A stretch of 64,000 nt of DNA from Pseudomonas mangiferae. Its GTDB lineage: Bacteria > Pseudomonadota > Gammaproteobacteria > Pseudomonadales > Pseudomonadaceae. Within the stretch, counting starts at the first letter, position 1. Each line of letters opens with the position of its first letter. The notes under the pieces are model-generated. The model saw only the letters and a program-made list of their open reading frames with translations. It ran no database searches and had not been told where the DNA came from. Location of the stretch: contig NZ_VJOY01000003.1 in assembly GCF_007109405.1 (NCBI RefSeq), positions 248,001-312,000 on the forward strand. The letters are read 5' to 3'. Positions 47,366-58,003 of the stretch are shown here, piece after piece. Both the position numbers and the translations under genes were made by a program.

Positions 47366-47538
47366 GGTCGGTACCTCGTGTTCAAAGGGGGAAGGGATAC
47401 AACTAGGAACGCCCGCCGCGAACGGCGGTTCCCTCCACCTCCCGACGGATGGCGCCGCTTGCCGGGATCGACGAGGCGAACTCGACGGCGCGACCGGCAG
47501 CCCAATGTCAGGTATCGACCGACCAAGGAGTCGCCAGC

Positions 47539-47889
47539 ATGAACAGGAAGCAGACCGTTGCCGTTGCCCTCGCCCTGGGCGCCCTCCTCGCCAGCGGCGC
47601 CCACGCCGCCAGTTCCGCCCCGGCGCAGACCCCCGCCTCGCCTTCCGGGCCGGCCACCGGCCCCAACGCACCGATGATCAACACCCCCACCACCGTCACC
47701 CCGCAACCGGCGCAGCAGCCCAACGGCAACGCCAACCCCGCGCGCCGCAACACCGGCATCGGCGCCAACGACACCCCGCCTGGCCAGGATGACTACGACC
47801 GCGAATCACGCGCGGGGGAAATGACCCAGGAGCGCCAGCAGAGCGGTCAGGACATGATCGACCAGCGCAACGGCAACGCCGACGAGTGA
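47539..47889 (+). CDS. Small secreted Pro/Asn-rich protein
   Basis: A 116-residue protein with a signal peptide (cleavage near ASGAHA). A low-complexity middle is rich in Pro, Ala, Thr and Asn (about residues 25-70), followed by a charged tail with DRESRAGEMTQERQQSGQDM. AAGGAG precedes the ATG at 47539. The mature protein is probably disordered. No family is recognised. It is convergent with mtnC, the stops being 4 bases apart. Confidence 0.65.
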   Translation: MNRKQTVAVALALGALLASGAHAASSAPAQTPASPSGPATGPNAPMINTPTTVTPQPAQQPNGNANPARRNTGIGANDTPPGQDDYDRESRAGEMTQERQQSGQDMIDQRNGNADE

Positions 47890-47893
47890 CGAC

Positions 47894-48577
47894 TCAGAAC
47901 GCCGCCGGGTCGATGGCGCCGAAGCTGGCCACGCACGGATGCCCGGGCAAATCGCCGCCCTGGCGCGCCAGCCCGCAGGTGCGCAGCCCGGCGTCCCGGG
48001 CCGCGTCCAGTTCCTCCACCACGTCGGAGAGGAACAGTAGCGTCGAAGGCGGCTGGCCGATGGCCTCGGCGATTCGGCGGTAGGAGGCGGCGTCCCGCTT
48101 CGGCCCGCTGGTGGTGTCGAAGTAGCCGGAGAACAGCGGGCTCAGGTCACCGGCCTCGGAGCAGCCGAAGATCAGCCGCTGCGCCTGGATCGAGCCGGAG
48201 GAATACACGTACAGGTCATAGTCCTCCGCCTTCCAGCGCCGTAGCGCCTCCACTGCGTCGGGGTAGACGTGCCCTTTCAGCCGGCCCGCGGAATAGCCCT
48301 CGGCCCAGACCATACCCTGCAGCGCCTTCAAGGGCGTCGCCTTGCGGTCCTCGGCGATCCACCCCAGCAGCACCTCGATCACCCGCTCGCGATCCGCCTG
48401 GGGTTCCCCAATGTCCGCCCGCACTGCGTCCAATTGGCGGGCCACCTCCGGGTCGTCGCCCCGGGTCCGGACGAAGTCGGGCAGGTGTTCGGCGGCGTAG
48501 GGAAACAGCGTGTCGAAGACGAAACTGACCGCGCTGGTGGTGCCTTCGATGTCAGTGAGGATGGCGGTGATGGGCAT
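47894..48577 (-). CDS. mtnC: Enolase-phosphatase E1
   Basis: A 227-residue HAD-family enzyme of methionine salvage. It enolises and dephosphorylates diketomethylthiopentyl-1-phosphate to form acireductone. The nucleophile motif is LTDIEGTT (Asp9, Glu11), with VYSSGS in motif II and [12 protein letters not shown] in motif IV. It is the last gene of the run aroC-MFS-mtnB-mtnD-mtnC on the minus strand. Confidence 0.94.
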   Translation of the reverse strand: MPITAILTDIEGTTSAVSFVFDTLFPYAAEHLPDFVRTRGDDPEVARQLDAVRADIGEPQADRERVIEVLLGWIAEDRKATPLKALQGMVWAEGYSAGRLKGHVYPDAVEALRRWKAEDYDLYVYSSGSIQAQRLIFGCSEAGDLSPLFSGYFDTTSGPKRDAASYRRIAEAIGQPPSTLLFLSDVVEELDAARDAGLRTCGLARQGGDLPGHPCVASFGAIDPAAF

Positions 48578-48602
48578 GCCTGCTCCGTAACGGGGGCCGG
48601 AC

Positions 48603-49148
48603 TCAGTCGTCCAGGCGGGGGAATCGGCTGGCGACGTCGTCGCCGGTGAAGCGTGCGACCCAGCCCTCGGGGTTGTTGAACAGGCGAATCGCGACGAAAT
48701 GCGGCTGCTCGCCCATGTCGAACCAGTGGCGGGTGCCAGCCGGGACCGAGATCAGGTCGTTCTTCTCGCAGAGCACGGCGTAGACGTAATCGTCGATATG
48801 CAGCGTGAACAGCCCGCGGCCTTCGACGAAGAAGCGCACCTCGTCCTCGCCGTGCTGGTGCTCGTCGAGGAACTTGGCGCGCAGCTCCGCCTTCTGCGGG
48901 TGGGAGGCGTCCAGGCTGACCACGTCCACCGTGACGTAGCCGCGCTCGCCCATGAGGGTATCGATCTGCGCCCGGTAGGCGGCGATCACCGCGTCCTGGC
49001 TGGCACCGGCGGTCACCGGCGTGGCGGCTTCCCAGCGCTCGAAGCGCACACCCACCTCCGCCAGGGTGGCGGCGATGTCACCGGCATCGGTGAGGACCTT
49101 GTCCGGCAGGTCGGGGCTGGATTCGTGGTAGACGCTCAGGCAACTCAT
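48603..49148 (-). CDS. mtnD: Acireductone dioxygenase
   Basis: A 181-residue cupin that cleaves acireductone to 2-keto-4-methylthiobutyrate and formate (Fe form). The metal ligands are His97, His99, Glu103 and His141 ([12 protein letters not shown] and GTRHWFDMG). It is an in-line partner of mtnB and mtnC, with 25- and 49-base spacings that suggest one operon. It is of normal length. Confidence 0.96.
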   Translation of the reverse strand: MSCLSVYHESSPDLPDKVLTDAGDIAATLAEVGVRFERWEAATPVTAGASQDAVIAAYRAQIDTLMGERGYVTVDVVSLDASHPQKAELRAKFLDEHQHGEDEVRFFVEGRGLFTLHIDDYVYAVLCEKNDLISVPAGTRHWFDMGEQPHFVAIRLFNNPEGWVARFTGDDVASRFPRLDD

Positions 49149-49197
49149 CGGCTTCTCCGCTCGGCTGGGGGCATCGGGTCCGGACGCCCCGGGTGGA

Positions 49198-49818
49198 TCA
49201 GGAGCGCTGCAGGGCGCGCACTTTCAGTTCGCATTCGAAGAGGAACTCGAAGGCTTCCACCTGGCGCAGCGCGTCACCCATGGACGGCCCCCAAGTGTAA
49301 AGGCCATGGCCGCGGATCAGGTAGCCGACGCAGTCCGGATGCGCGTCCAGCCAGGGCTGGACCCGGGCCGCCAGGCGCGCGATGTCCTGGTCGTTGTCGA
49401 AGATCGGCACCTGCACCTGGGTCTCGTGGCTGGCGATGCCGGAGAACGCCTTCTGCAGCTCGTAGTCGGCGAACACCAGGGAATCCCCCAGGCACAGCCG
49501 CGACAGCACCGTGGCGTTCACCGAGTGGGTGTGCAGCACCGCGCCGATCGCCGCCTTCCAGCCGTACAGCTGGGTGTGCAGGAGCGTCTCGGCCGAGGGC
49601 TTCTTGCCGGGTTCCAGGCTGTTCCCCGCCAGGTCGGTGGCCAGTACGTCGTCGGGCCCGAGACGCCCCTTGTGGCGGCCGGACACCGTGAGCAGCGCCT
49701 GGTCGGCGGACAGCCGGGTGGAATAGTTGCTGCTGGTGGCCGGCGACCAGCCTCGCTCGTAGAGGAAGCGGCCGGCGTCGATGATCTCCTGGGCGAGGCG
49801 TTCGCGGAGGGCGGTCAT
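49198..49818 (-). CDS. mtnB: Methylthioribulose-1-phosphate dehydratase
   Basis: A 206-residue class-II aldolase-like enzyme. The zinc ligands are His96 and His98 (LHTHSVNAT) and His171 (RGHGLY), with SSNYSTRL at the phosphate site. It makes diketomethylthiopentyl-1-phosphate in methionine salvage. Its start overlaps the end of the MFS gene by four bases (ATGA), so they are translationally coupled. The next step is carried out by mtnC downstream. Confidence 0.94.
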   Translation of the reverse strand: MTALRERLAQEIIDAGRFLYERGWSPATSSNYSTRLSADQALLTVSGRHKGRLGPDDVLATDLAGNSLEPGKKPSAETLLHTQLYGWKAAIGAVLHTHSVNATVLSRLCLGDSLVFADYELQKAFSGIASHETQVQVPIFDNDQDIARLAARVQPWLDAHPDCVGYLIRGHGLYTWGPSMGDALRQVEAFEFLFECELKVRALQRS

Positions 49819-50996
49819 GAGGAATCCTTCTGGGAAGACGTGTGCACGGCCACCGGCCGTTCGCGCAGGGAATGCCAGGCCAGGCCGGCGGCGGCCAGGG
49901 CCGCGAGGCTGGCGAGGACGAAGGTCCAGGCCGGGCCGAGGCTGTTCCAGGTGTAGCCGGCGTACAACGCGCCGAGGGCGCCACCGATGCCGGCCAGGGC
50001 GGCGTACAGCGCCTGGCCCTGGCCTTGCTGGGCGTGGCCGAAGCTGCGCTGGACGAAATCGATGGCGGCGGCGTGGAAGCTGCCGAAGGTGGCCGCGTGC
50101 AGCAGCTGCGCCAGTAGCAGCACGCCCAGGTGATCGGCCAGGGTGCCCAGCAGCAACCAGCGCAGGGCCGCCAGCAGGAAGCTGGCGATCAGCACCTGGG
50201 GCACGCTGAACCGGGCCAGCAGCCGCGCCATGACCACGAACAGCAGCACCTCCCCCACCACTCCCAGGGCCCACAGTTGGCCGATCAGCCCCCGGGCATA
50301 GCCGAGGGATTCCAGGTGCAGGGTGAAGAAGGTGTAGTAGGGCCCGTGGGACAGCTGCATGAGGCCGACGCACGCGTAGAAGGCCGCCACGCCAGGCCGC
50401 GCCAGCTGGGCCAGGAAGCCGCCGCTGGCGGCGTCGCCGCGCGGTGCCGGCGTGGCGTCGGGCACCCACAGGCTGGCGCCGACGATGCCGGCCATGATGA
50501 CTAGCATCGCCCAGGGGTAGAGGTCCAGGCTGCTCCACTCGAACAGCCGGCCCAGCCCGGCCACGGTCAGGATGAAGCCGATGCTGCCCCACAGCCGAAC
50601 CTGGCTGTAGCGGGCCGCCTGCTCCCGCAGGTGGGCCAGGGTGATCACCTCGAACTGCGGCAGCACCGCATGCCAGAAGAACGCGTGCAGGGCCATCACC
50701 AGGGCCAGCCAGGCGTAACTCTTGCTCGCCAGGATCAGGGCGAAGCTGGCCAGGGTGCAGAGGGCGCCGAGGCGCACGATCAACAGGCGGCGGCCGGTGC
50801 TGTCGCCCAGCCAGCCCCACAGGTTCGGCGCGATGCAGCGCATCAGCATGGGGATCGCCACCAGCTCGCCGATGCGCGCCGCCGGGAACCCCAGGTGGGC
50901 GAAATACAGGCCGAGGAACGGCGCCGTGGCGCCGAGCAACGCGAAGTAGAAGAAATAGAAGCTGGACAGCCGCCAGTAAGGCAGGGACGCGCTCAC
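49815..50996 (-). CDS. MFS transporter
   Basis: A 393-residue transporter with 12 predicted TM segments. It resembles the MFS_1-like group that includes phenylpropionate permeases (FYFALLGATAPFLGLYFAHLG at the N-terminus, split over residues 14-34). It is placed between aroC and mtnB and overlaps mtnB by four bases. It may move a methylthio compound or a related metabolite, but this is only context. In other pseudomonads a similar MFS gene occupies the same place. Confidence 0.88.
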   Translation of the reverse strand: MSASLPYWRLSSFYFFYFALLGATAPFLGLYFAHLGFPAARIGELVAIPMLMRCIAPNLWGWLGDSTGRRLLIVRLGALCTLASFALILASKSYAWLALVMALHAFFWHAVLPQFEVITLAHLREQAARYSQVRLWGSIGFILTVAGLGRLFEWSSLDLYPWAMLVIMAGIVGASLWVPDATPAPRGDAASGGFLAQLARPGVAAFYACVGLMQLSHGPYYTFFTLHLESLGYARGLIGQLWALGVVGEVLLFVVMARLLARFSVPQVLIASFLLAALRWLLLGTLADHLGVLLLAQLLHAATFGSFHAAAIDFVQRSFGHAQQGQGQALYAALAGIGGALGALYAGYTWNSLGPAWTFVLASLAALAAAGLAWHSLRERPVAVHTSSQKDSS

Positions 50997-51030
50997 CGAC
51001 GGCCGCTTCCCGGCCCGGCCATGGCCGCGC

Positions 51031-52122
51031 TCAACGCTGCGGCAGTACCGGGGTGTCGACCCGGACGTCGGCGTTCTGCCCGCGGTGGCGCAGCAGGTGG
51101 TCCACCAGCACCAGGGCCATCATCGCCTCGGCGATGGGGGTGGCGCGGATGCCCACGCAGGGGTCGTGGCGGCCCTTAGTGATCACATCCACCGGCGCGC
51201 CATGGATGTCGATGCTGCGCCCCGGGGTGGTGATGCTGGAGGTGGGCTTGAGGGCCAGGTGGGCGACGATCGGCTGGCCGGAGGAAATCCCTCCGAGGAT
51301 GCCGCCCGCGTGGTTGGAGGCGAAGCCCTCGGGGCTCAGTTCGTCACGGTGCTGGGTACCGCGCTGGGCGACGCTGGCGAAACCGTCGCCGATCTCCACC
51401 CCCTTCACCGCGTTGATGCTCATCAGCGCGTGGGCCAGTTCGGCGTCCAGGCGATCGAAGATCGGCTCGCCCAGGCCGGGCGGCACGCCCTCGGCCACCA
51501 CGGTGACCTTGGCCCCCACCGAGTCCTGGTCGCGGCGCAGCTGGTCCATGTAGGCCTCCAGCTCCGCCACCTTGTCCGGGTCGGGGCTGAAGAAGGCGTT
51601 CTGCTCGACGCTGTCCCAGGTCTTGAAGGGAATCTCGATGGGCCCCAGCTGGCTCATGTAGCCGCGCACCCGGATGCCCAGGGTCGCCAGGTACTTCTTG
51701 GCGATGGCGCCCGCCGCCACCCGCATGGCGGTTTCCCGGGCCGAGGAACGACCGCCGCCGCGGTAGTCCCGCAGCCCGTACTTGTGGTGGTAGGTGTAGT
51801 CGGCATGGGCCGGGCGGAACTGGTCCTTGATCGCCGAGTAGTCCTTGGACTTCTGGTCGGTGTTGCGGATCAGCAGGCCGATGGGGCAGCCGGTGGTGCG
51901 GCCTTCGAAGACCCCGGAGAGGATCTCCACCGCGTCGGCCTCCTGGCGCTGGGTGGTGTGCCGGCTGGTACCCGGCTTGCGCCGGTCCAGGTCGAGCTGC
52001 AGGTCCTCGGCGGAAAGCGGCAGGCCGGGCGGGCAGCCGTCGACGATGGCGACCAGCGCCGGGCCGTGACTTTCGCCAGCGGTGGTGACGGTGAACAGCT
52101 TGCCGAAAGTATTGCCGGACAT
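51031..52122 (-). CDS. aroC: Chorismate synthase
   Basis: A 363-residue enzyme completing the shikimate pathway (EPSP to chorismate, using reduced FMN). The family signatures are [31 protein letters not shown] and [17 protein letters not shown]. The start at 52122 matches the family N-terminus [10 protein letters not shown]; a long upstream frame is non-coding. It is the first gene of the run leading into the MFS transporter and mtn genes. Confidence 0.97.
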   Translation of the reverse strand: MSGNTFGKLFTVTTAGESHGPALVAIVDGCPPGLPLSAEDLQLDLDRRKPGTSRHTTQRQEADAVEILSGVFEGRTTGCPIGLLIRNTDQKSKDYSAIKDQFRPAHADYTYHHKYGLRDYRGGGRSSARETAMRVAAGAIAKKYLATLGIRVRGYMSQLGPIEIPFKTWDSVEQNAFFSPDPDKVAELEAYMDQLRRDQDSVGAKVTVVAEGVPPGLGEPIFDRLDAELAHALMSINAVKGVEIGDGFASVAQRGTQHRDELSPEGFASNHAGGILGGISSGQPIVAHLALKPTSSITTPGRSIDIHGAPVDVITKGRHDPCVGIRATPIAEAMMALVLVDHLLRHRGQNADVRVDTPVLPQR

Positions 52123-52270
52123 GCGGACGCTCCACGGAATCAGCCTGAAACGGGACCGCCGAGTATACCCATGGCTGCATGACAGGCGCGAGCCGACGGC
52201 GCCTCGCGCCCGACGAACCTTTGCCCGGCGCGCCGCGTCCAAGCCAGACCTTCCCTGCGGCGCCACCCCG

Positions 52271-53251
52271 ATGTTGCGAACCCTTGCCCTGTCCCTGCTG
52301 CTGTTCGTCGGTTTCACCCACGCCGCCCCCGCCCCGGTCCTGCAACGCCCGATCGATCTCGACACCGGCAGTGGCGTGCTGCGCGGCAGCCTGCTGCTGC
52401 CCAAGCGCGACGGGCGCGTCCCGGTGGCGCTGCTGATCGCCGGCTCCGGCCCCACCGACCGCGACGGCAACAACCCCTACGGCGGGCGCAACGACGGCCT
52501 CAAGCGGCTGGCGCGGCTGCTGGCCGGCCATGGCATCGCCAGCGTGCGCTTCGACAAGCGTGGCGTGGCCGCCAGCAAGCCGGCCGCGCCGGACGAACGC
52601 AGCCTGAGCGTCGAGGGCTATGTCGCCGACGCCATCGCCTGGGGCCGCCGGCTCAAGGACGACCCGCGCTTCGGCCCGCTGATCCTCATCGGCCACAGCG
52701 AAGGCGCGCTGATCGCCAGCCTCGCCGCGGAGCCCGCCGGCGCCGACGCCCTGGTGGTCATCGCCGGCACCTCGCGCCCGGTGGACGACCTGTTGCGGGA
52801 GCAGCTCGGCGGTCGCCTGCCGCCGCCGCTGCTGGCCGAAAGCGAAGCGTTGATCGAGTCGCTCAAGGCCGGCCATACGGTGGACGAGGTCCCCGACGAG
52901 CTACAGGTGCTGTTCCGCCCCAGCGTGCAGCCGTACCTCATCAGCCTGTTCCGCCAGCAGCCCGCCGAAGCCTTCGGGCGCCTGCGCCTGCCGGCGCTGA
53001 TCATCCAGGGCACCCACGACATCCAGGTCAGCGTGAAGGATGCCGAGCGGCTGAAGGCGGCGCGCCCGGACGCCGAGCTGGCGCTGATCCCCGGCATGAA
53101 CCACGTGATGCGGGTGGTGCCTCTGGATCGCCGTCGGCAACTGGACTCCTACGACGAGCCGGGCCTGCCCCTGGCGGGCGAACTGGGCCCGCAGCTGTTC
53201 CGCTTCATCGACGCCCTTCCCGCCTCCAGCGCGGCCGACGGCAGCCGATAA
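52271..53251 (+). CDS. Secreted alpha/beta hydrolase
   Basis: A 326-residue protein with a signal peptide ([18 protein letters not shown]). It has a serine hydrolase fold with an oxyanion motif [11 protein letters not shown], nucleophile motif GHSEGA and an Asp/His pair in THDIQVSV and GMNHVM. It is related to periplasmic YqiA/Bem46-like or dienelactone-type hydrolases. The substrate is unknown. The start at 52271 was chosen for the signal peptide. It is divergent from aroC. Confidence 0.83.
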   Translation: MLRTLALSLLLFVGFTHAAPAPVLQRPIDLDTGSGVLRGSLLLPKRDGRVPVALLIAGSGPTDRDGNNPYGGRNDGLKRLARLLAGHGIASVRFDKRGVAASKPAAPDERSLSVEGYVADAIAWGRRLKDDPRFGPLILIGHSEGALIASLAAEPAGADALVVIAGTSRPVDDLLREQLGGRLPPPLLAESEALIESLKAGHTVDEVPDELQVLFRPSVQPYLISLFRQQPAEAFGRLRLPALIIQGTHDIQVSVKDAERLKAARPDAELALIPGMNHVMRVVPLDRRRQLDSYDEPGLPLAGELGPQLFRFIDALPASSAADGSR

Positions 53252-53330
53252 GCCGGTTCCCCACCCAGCGCGTCGCCTTGGCCAAACCGGCGACGGCTGG
53301 CATGCTGGGCCCGCCAGGAGGACGCCGCCG

Positions 53331-54110
53331 ATGACCGAACCCACCGCCGATTCCCCGGACGCCGCCGAAGACACTCCGCGCGTCCATCCCTGGGCGGACC
53401 TGAAGACCGAGCGCAAGCGCCTGCTGCGGCTCGCGCCCCTGCCCACCGACCGCAGCAGCGGCGCGCGCCCGCTGCGCTTCGTGCAGCTCGGCCAGGCGGA
53501 GCGGCACAGCCCCGAGCAGAGCCTGCTGCGCCTCGGCGTGGAGGTGCCCGGCCAGCACCTGCGGGCCGGTCAGAACATGCTGGACGTGTGGGTCGACCAT
53601 CGCGAGAAGCGGGTTCGTTTCGAACTGGAGGGCAGTACGCCGCTGGACCCGGCCAATCGCGGCCTGGGGCGCTTCCTGCTGGCCCAGGGCATCGCCTGGG
53701 CGCGGCAGAAATGGGCGCACTATCGAGTCGAGCCGGGAACCCTGGCGGCGAAGGACGCGCTCACCGAGGACGCGCGCCTGCGCCGCGACCATGTGCTGCG
53801 GGCCCAGGGCTTCGAGCTGACCTACGAAGGCGAGGCGCAGACCAAGGGCCATTTCGGCGCCGGCCGGGTCAGCGAGCTGCACCCGGACTGGAACAAGGAA
53901 AAGGTCCAGTTCGTCGACCTGCTGGAGGCCGCGGCCATGCTGCAACTGGCCGACCAGAACCTGCGGGAGCAGGACGCCGAGCTGCGCACCCTGAACCAGC
54001 GCCTGAGCACCTTCAAGCGCGACGACACCAGCCTGCGCTTCACCATCGCCTGCCTGGTCACCTTCGCCATGTTCCAGGCCGGCCTGCTGATCTGGATCGC
54101 CACCCACTGA
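53331..54110 (+). CDS. Hypothetical protein with C-terminal membrane anchor
   Basis: A 259-residue protein. The N-terminal part is soluble and charged. The central part, about residues 95-180, looks like a compact domain (a region like GRFLLAQGIAWARQKW, possibly acetyltransferase-like). A coiled-coil helix follows at about 195-230, and a C-terminal TM segment at about 236-256. Ribosome site GGAGG lies before the ATG at 53331. No firm family. The tail anchor suggests display at the inner membrane facing the cytoplasm. Confidence 0.7.
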   Translation: MTEPTADSPDAAEDTPRVHPWADLKTERKRLLRLAPLPTDRSSGARPLRFVQLGQAERHSPEQSLLRLGVEVPGQHLRAGQNMLDVWVDHREKRVRFELEGSTPLDPANRGLGRFLLAQGIAWARQKWAHYRVEPGTLAAKDALTEDARLRRDHVLRAQGFELTYEGEAQTKGHFGAGRVSELHPDWNKEKVQFVDLLEAAAMLQLADQNLREQDAELRTLNQRLSTFKRDDTSLRFTIACLVTFAMFQAGLLIWIATH

Positions 54111-54114
54111 GGGG

Positions 54115-55083
54115 TCAGGCCACGTCCAGGGCCTCGCCGGGGGCGAACTCCAGCCAGGCGTCGAAGCGCTGGCAATCGCTGTCGCGGCGGATCTCGGCGA
54201 ACAGCGCCACGGCCTCCGGGTAGCCCCGGGTGAGCATCCCCAGCCATTGCTTGAAACGGCCCGGCGCATAGCGCGGCGCCAGCTTGCGCCGCGCCTGCCG
54301 CCAGAAGTCCCGCAGCAGCGGCTGCAGCGCCGTCCAGTCCAGGGCGGCGCAAGCGCCGCCGTCGCGCCAGGCGGCGATCTGCAGGGCCAGGTCCGGCCGC
54401 GACACCAGCCCGCGCCCCAGCATCACGTGCTCGACCCCGCTCACCGCACGGCAGCGCAAGTAGTCCTCCAGGGACCAGATCTCGCCATTGGCGAACACCG
54501 GCACCTTAACCACGTCCTGCACCCGGGCCACCCATTCCCAGTGGGCGGGCGGCCGGTAGCCTTCCACCTTGGTCCGGGCATGCACCACCAGCTGGCCGGC
54601 GCCGCCCTCGGCCAGGGCCCGGGCACAGTCCAGGGCGCCGTCCGGGCTGTCGAAGCCCAGGCGCATCTTCGCCGTCACCGGGATCGAGGGCGGCACCGCC
54701 CGGCGCACCTCGCAGAGGATCGCGTGGAGCAGCTCCGGCTCCTTGAGCAGCACCGCTCCGCCCCGGGACTTGTTGACGGTCTTGGCCGGGCAGCCGAAAT
54801 TCAGGTCGATGGCGGGCGCCCCCAGTTCGCAGGCGAACGCCGCGTTGTCCGCCAGGCAGGCGGGGTCGGAGCCCAGCAGTTGGACCCGCATGGGCGTGCC
54901 GGCCGGGGTCCGCGCGCCGTGGCGCAGCTCGGGCGCGAGCTTGTGGAAATGGCTGGCGGGCAGCAGGCGGTCGCAGACCCGGATGAACTCCGTCACGCAC
55001 CAGTCGATGCCGCCGGCCCGGGTGAGCACGTCGCGCAGGATGTCGTCCACCAGGCCTTCCATGGGCGCCAGGGCGATTTGCAT
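54115..55083 (-). CDS. dusC: tRNA-dihydrouridine(16) synthase
   Basis: A 322-residue flavoenzyme of the Dus family. Motifs include APMEGLVDD at the start, the catalytic Cys in [36 protein letters not shown], and the FMN phosphate site [14 protein letters not shown]. The GCPAKTVN sequence and length point to DusC, which reduces U16 of tRNA. It is convergent with the membrane-anchored protein gene (stops 4 bases apart). Confidence 0.92.
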   Translation of the reverse strand: MQIALAPMEGLVDDILRDVLTRAGGIDWCVTEFIRVCDRLLPASHFHKLAPELRHGARTPAGTPMRVQLLGSDPACLADNAAFACELGAPAIDLNFGCPAKTVNKSRGGAVLLKEPELLHAILCEVRRAVPPSIPVTAKMRLGFDSPDGALDCARALAEGGAGQLVVHARTKVEGYRPPAHWEWVARVQDVVKVPVFANGEIWSLEDYLRCRAVSGVEHVMLGRGLVSRPDLALQIAAWRDGGACAALDWTALQPLLRDFWRQARRKLAPRYAPGRFKQWLGMLTRGYPEAVALFAEIRRDSDCQRFDAWLEFAPGEALDVA

Positions 55084-55224
55084 GGGGATCGATCCGCCAA
55101 GCCAAAAAGGGCGCGTAGTGTAGTGCAGCACTGGCGGGGTTCGAAGCGCCGCACGGCGCGAAATGGGTGGAGCGCCGCGGGCGGCGGGCGGTCTCACTCC
55201 TGAATGCCTCGTCTGGAGCCACCC

Positions 55225-55617
55225 ATGCGTCATCCGCTGCTGCCCCTCCCCATCCTGCTGGTGGCCGGCCTGGCCCTGGCCGCCGAAGACTCGATCCCGC
55301 CCGGACCGCCGGACCCGTCGCCATTGGCGCCCGCCCGGTTGATGATCGGCCGCGACAGCAGTGCCCCGAACGCCTGTGACGTGACCCTGTTCATCAACGG
55401 CCAACTGGCCGCCGAGCTGGCCCCCGACCAGTCGGTGACCCTCAACGTGCCCAGCGGCGAGGTGGGGGTGTCGGCGTCCCTGTCCAGCGCCGGCTACTGC
55501 GCCGAGAGCAACACCCCCGGCGCCGTGCAGTCGGCGATTCTCAAGCCCGGCGAGACCCGCCAGTACCGGGTCATGGTGGATACCAGCGGCGTGTTCCTTT
55601 CGCCGTTGATCGACTAA
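55225..55617 (+). CDS. Small secreted protein
   Basis: A 130-residue protein with a signal peptide (cleavage near ALAAED). The mature domain appears beta-rich: [31 protein letters not shown] and [11 protein letters not shown]. Two cysteines could pair. No family is recognised; small periplasmic carbohydrate- or metal-binding proteins have similar features. A TGGAG site lies before the ATG at 55225. It ends with a four-base overlap with the GntR gene stop. Confidence 0.65.
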   Translation: MRHPLLPLPILLVAGLALAAEDSIPPGPPDPSPLAPARLMIGRDSSAPNACDVTLFINGQLAAELAPDQSVTLNVPSGEVGVSASLSSAGYCAESNTPGAVQSAILKPGETRQYRVMVDTSGVFLSPLID

Positions 55618-56579
55618 CCCCCGGAGGCCCGCGCCGCCTGGGCCACCACTTCGCCGCCCCGACCTTCTGCGGCGAGGTCCTCCCCATCGTCCAGTGCCTG
55701 CCCGTCGGCACCGTGATGGCGGCGGCTGGACACCTCCAGGTGCCGGTGCATCAGGGTCGCTGCCCACTCGTTCTCGCCCTGCTCCAGGGCATCCAGGATC
55801 GCCAGGTGCTCGCGGCAGGACAGGCGCACGTCCTCCGGATTGGGGTGCCGCAGGCTCTCGCTGAGGTGCAGCAGGCGGTTCTGCTGGCGCACCGCCTGGA
55901 GGATGTAGCTGTTGCCGGAGGACGCCGCCAGCAGCTCGTGGAACTCCGAATTGGCGGCGAAGAAACCCGAACCGTCCGGCAGCGCGGCCAGCAGGTCGAG
56001 GTGACGCTGGCGACACTGGCGCAGCCGGTCACCACACAGACCGAAGGAATCCTCCAGCAGCGCCGCCGGCTCCACCAGCATCCGGTAGCGGTAGCTCTCG
56101 TAGCGCTTCTGGGGGGTATTCAGGGTGGGCAGGAACAGCCAGCCGTGGCCATGCCGCCGCTGGATCACGCCCTCCTCCGAGAGGCGCAGCAGGCAGCGCC
56201 GCAGGGTCGCCTTGCCGACCCCGTAGCGGCGCAGTACGTCACTCTCCATGATCTGGTCGGGCAGCCGGCGGGCCATGCGGTCGCCCAGCAGGCGGCGGTA
56301 CAACTCCTCGTCCTCGCTCAAGGGCAGGCGCGTCGGCAGGCGCTGGGTGCGCAGCTGGCGCGGCACGCCATAACCCTGCTGGGGCAACGGTTCGATCAGG
56401 GAGCGGGACGCCAGGTAGGCCAGGGCACCGCGGATCGGCGAACGCGACACGCCGAAGCGGCTGGCCAGCTCGACTTCCTTGAGGTGGCGCCCGGCGGCGA
56501 ATTCGCCGGACTGAATGGCGGAGAGAATTTGCGAGGCCAGCTTGACCTGCAAAGACGTGGGATGACTCGTTCCTTTCAT
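55614..56579 (-). CDS. GntR-family regulator with two winged helices and FCD domain
   Basis: A 321-residue regulator. A GntR winged helix lies at about residues 10-70 ([36 protein letters not shown]). A second helix-turn-helix of the same type lies at about 95-150 ([32 protein letters not shown]). A FadR C-terminal domain follows at about 165-290. Most FCD regulators have only one winged helix. The start at 56579 is used because the frame beyond it lacks gene character. The target is unknown, possibly the eda/thioesterase operon on the same strand upstream. Confidence 0.85.
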   Translation of the reverse strand: MKGTSHPTSLQVKLASQILSAIQSGEFAAGRHLKEVELASRFGVSRSPIRGALAYLASRSLIEPLPQQGYGVPRQLRTQRLPTRLPLSEDEELYRRLLGDRMARRLPDQIMESDVLRRYGVGKATLRRCLLRLSEEGVIQRRHGHGWLFLPTLNTPQKRYESYRYRMLVEPAALLEDSFGLCGDRLRQCRQRHLDLLAALPDGSGFFAANSEFHELLAASSGNSYILQAVRQQNRLLHLSESLRHPNPEDVRLSCREHLAILDALEQGENEWAATLMHRHLEVSSRRHHGADGQALDDGEDLAAEGRGGEVVAQAARASGG

Positions 56580-56638
56580 GACACGTACCCTTCCTTGGGC
56601 TGCCCACGCTATCCGAAGCGGGGACGATTTTCCATCTC

Positions 56639-57073
56639 TCAGGCCCGTCGTAGAGCCTTTCCGTAGCCTTCGACAAACTCCGGCGGCATACGTTTCGGCC
56701 GTCCGGTCGACAGTTCGATGCAAACGAATGTAGTTCGTGCACGCAATAATGTGAGGCCATCCGCCGGACGGACCAGTTGGAAACAGCGGTCCATTTTCAG
56801 GCGCTGGTCGGATTCGACGATCCAGGTTCCCATCTCCAGCGCCTCGCCCTCGTAGGCGCTGGCGAGGTAATCGATCTCGTGGCGCACCACCGCCATGGCC
56901 CGGTCCAGCCGGCGGTATTCCGCCAGGTCCAGCCCCAGGCGCTGGGAATGGCGCCAGGCGCAGCGCTCCAGCCAGGTCACGTAGACCGCGTTGTTGGCGT
57001 GGCCCAGGCCGTCGATGTCGTCGGCGGCCACCATGAGGTCGATCACGAACGGATCGGGCAGGTCCCAGGTCAT
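56639..57073 (-). CDS. Acyl-CoA thioesterase of the YbgC/4-HBT type
   Basis: A 144-residue hot-dog fold protein. The family motif DIDGLGHANNAVYVTWLE (residues about 18-35) carries the catalytic Asp. HEIDYLASAYEGEALE and RARTTFVCIEL form the core strands. It probably hydrolyses short acyl-CoA or 4-hydroxybenzoyl-like thioesters. Its first four bases overlap the end of eda (ATGA), so it is the second gene of that operon. Confidence 0.9.
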   Translation of the reverse strand: MTWDLPDPFVIDLMVAADDIDGLGHANNAVYVTWLERCAWRHSQRLGLDLAEYRRLDRAMAVVRHEIDYLASAYEGEALEMGTWIVESDQRLKMDRCFQLVRPADGLTLLRARTTFVCIELSTGRPKRMPPEFVEGYGKALRRA

Positions 57074-57720
57074 GTCGGTCGCTCCAGGTCGCCGCCCAGC
57101 AGCTGCGCTTCCCGGGCCAGTTGGGTGATCTGGTCCCAGGCGCGGGCGCGGATCAGGTTGTCCGGGGCGATCCAGGTGCCGCCCACGCAGGTCACGTTGG
57201 GCAGGCGCAGGAAGCCGGCCAGGTTGTCCGGGGTGATGCCGCCGGTGGGACAGAAGCGAATGCCGGTGAACGGCCCCTTGAGGCTCTTGAGCATCTTCAC
57301 GCTGGCGTTGCCGTTGGCCGGGAACAGCTTCAGGGAGCGGTAGCCGTACTCCAGGGCCTGCAGCACCTCGGACGGCGTCATCACCCCCGGCAGGTACGGC
57401 AGGCCCGCGTCCTCGGCCGCGGCGGCCAGGCGCTGGGTACAGCCCGGGCTGACCACGAAATGGGCACCGGCGTCGCGGGCCTCGAGGAATTGCTCGGTGT
57501 GGATCAGGGTGCCGGCGCCCACCAGCAGGTCGGGGAAGGCCTCGCTGATCGCCGACACTGCCTCCAGGGCGCGGTGGGTGCGCAGGGTCACTTCCAGCAC
57601 CTGTACGCCGCCGGCCTGCAGCGCCGCGGCCAGGTCCACGGCGAGGCCCACGTCCTCGATCACCAATACCGGCATCACCGGGCGCGCCCGCTGCAATACC
57701 GCTTCCATCGTCAGGGCCAT
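57070..57720 (-). CDS. eda: 2-keto-3-deoxy-6-phosphogluconate aldolase
   Basis: A 216-residue class I aldolase of the Entner-Doudoroff pathway, cleaving KDPG to pyruvate and glyceraldehyde-3-phosphate. The Schiff-base lysine is Lys131 (SLKLFPA), with Glu43 and Arg47 in EVTLRT and the phosphate site PTGGI. It is the first gene of a two-gene operon. No zwf/edd genes are adjacent. Confidence 0.95.
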   Translation of the reverse strand: MALTMEAVLQRARPVMPVLVIEDVGLAVDLAAALQAGGVQVLEVTLRTHRALEAVSAISEAFPDLLVGAGTLIHTEQFLEARDAGAHFVVSPGCTQRLAAAAEDAGLPYLPGVMTPSEVLQALEYGYRSLKLFPANGNASVKMLKSLKGPFTGIRFCPTGGITPDNLAGFLRLPNVTCVGGTWIAPDNLIRARAWDQITQLAREAQLLGGDLERPT

Positions 57721-57942
57721 GTCGTCTCCCGTCTCGGCAGGCTGTCAGGTCCGAGGCCGCGAAGGACGCCGGCGCTCGGTGGGTCGCGCAGTGTAACCAC
57801 TCGCGGCGCCGATCCCTACGTCTGAACGGCGCGAGCGCCTCGGGTTCGGGTGGATTCGGCGCGCGCACCGGGACGCGCACCCCGCGGAATGGACGCGCAT
57901 GATGTCGCTCGCGGGACGCGAGACTGGAAGATTCGGGAGGCA

Positions 57943-57980
57943 GAAAAACAAAAGGGCCACTCCATGACGGAATGACCCTT
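57943..57980 (-). terminator. Terminator of the tRNA operon
   Basis: On the minus strand AAGGGTCATTCC and GGAGTGGCCCTT form a long stem (57952-57980, with G-U pairs) followed by a T-rich tract. It ends the tRNA cluster. Confidence 0.8.
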
Positions 57981-58003
57981 GAAAGCCCGCAGAGCGGGAA
58001 AAC

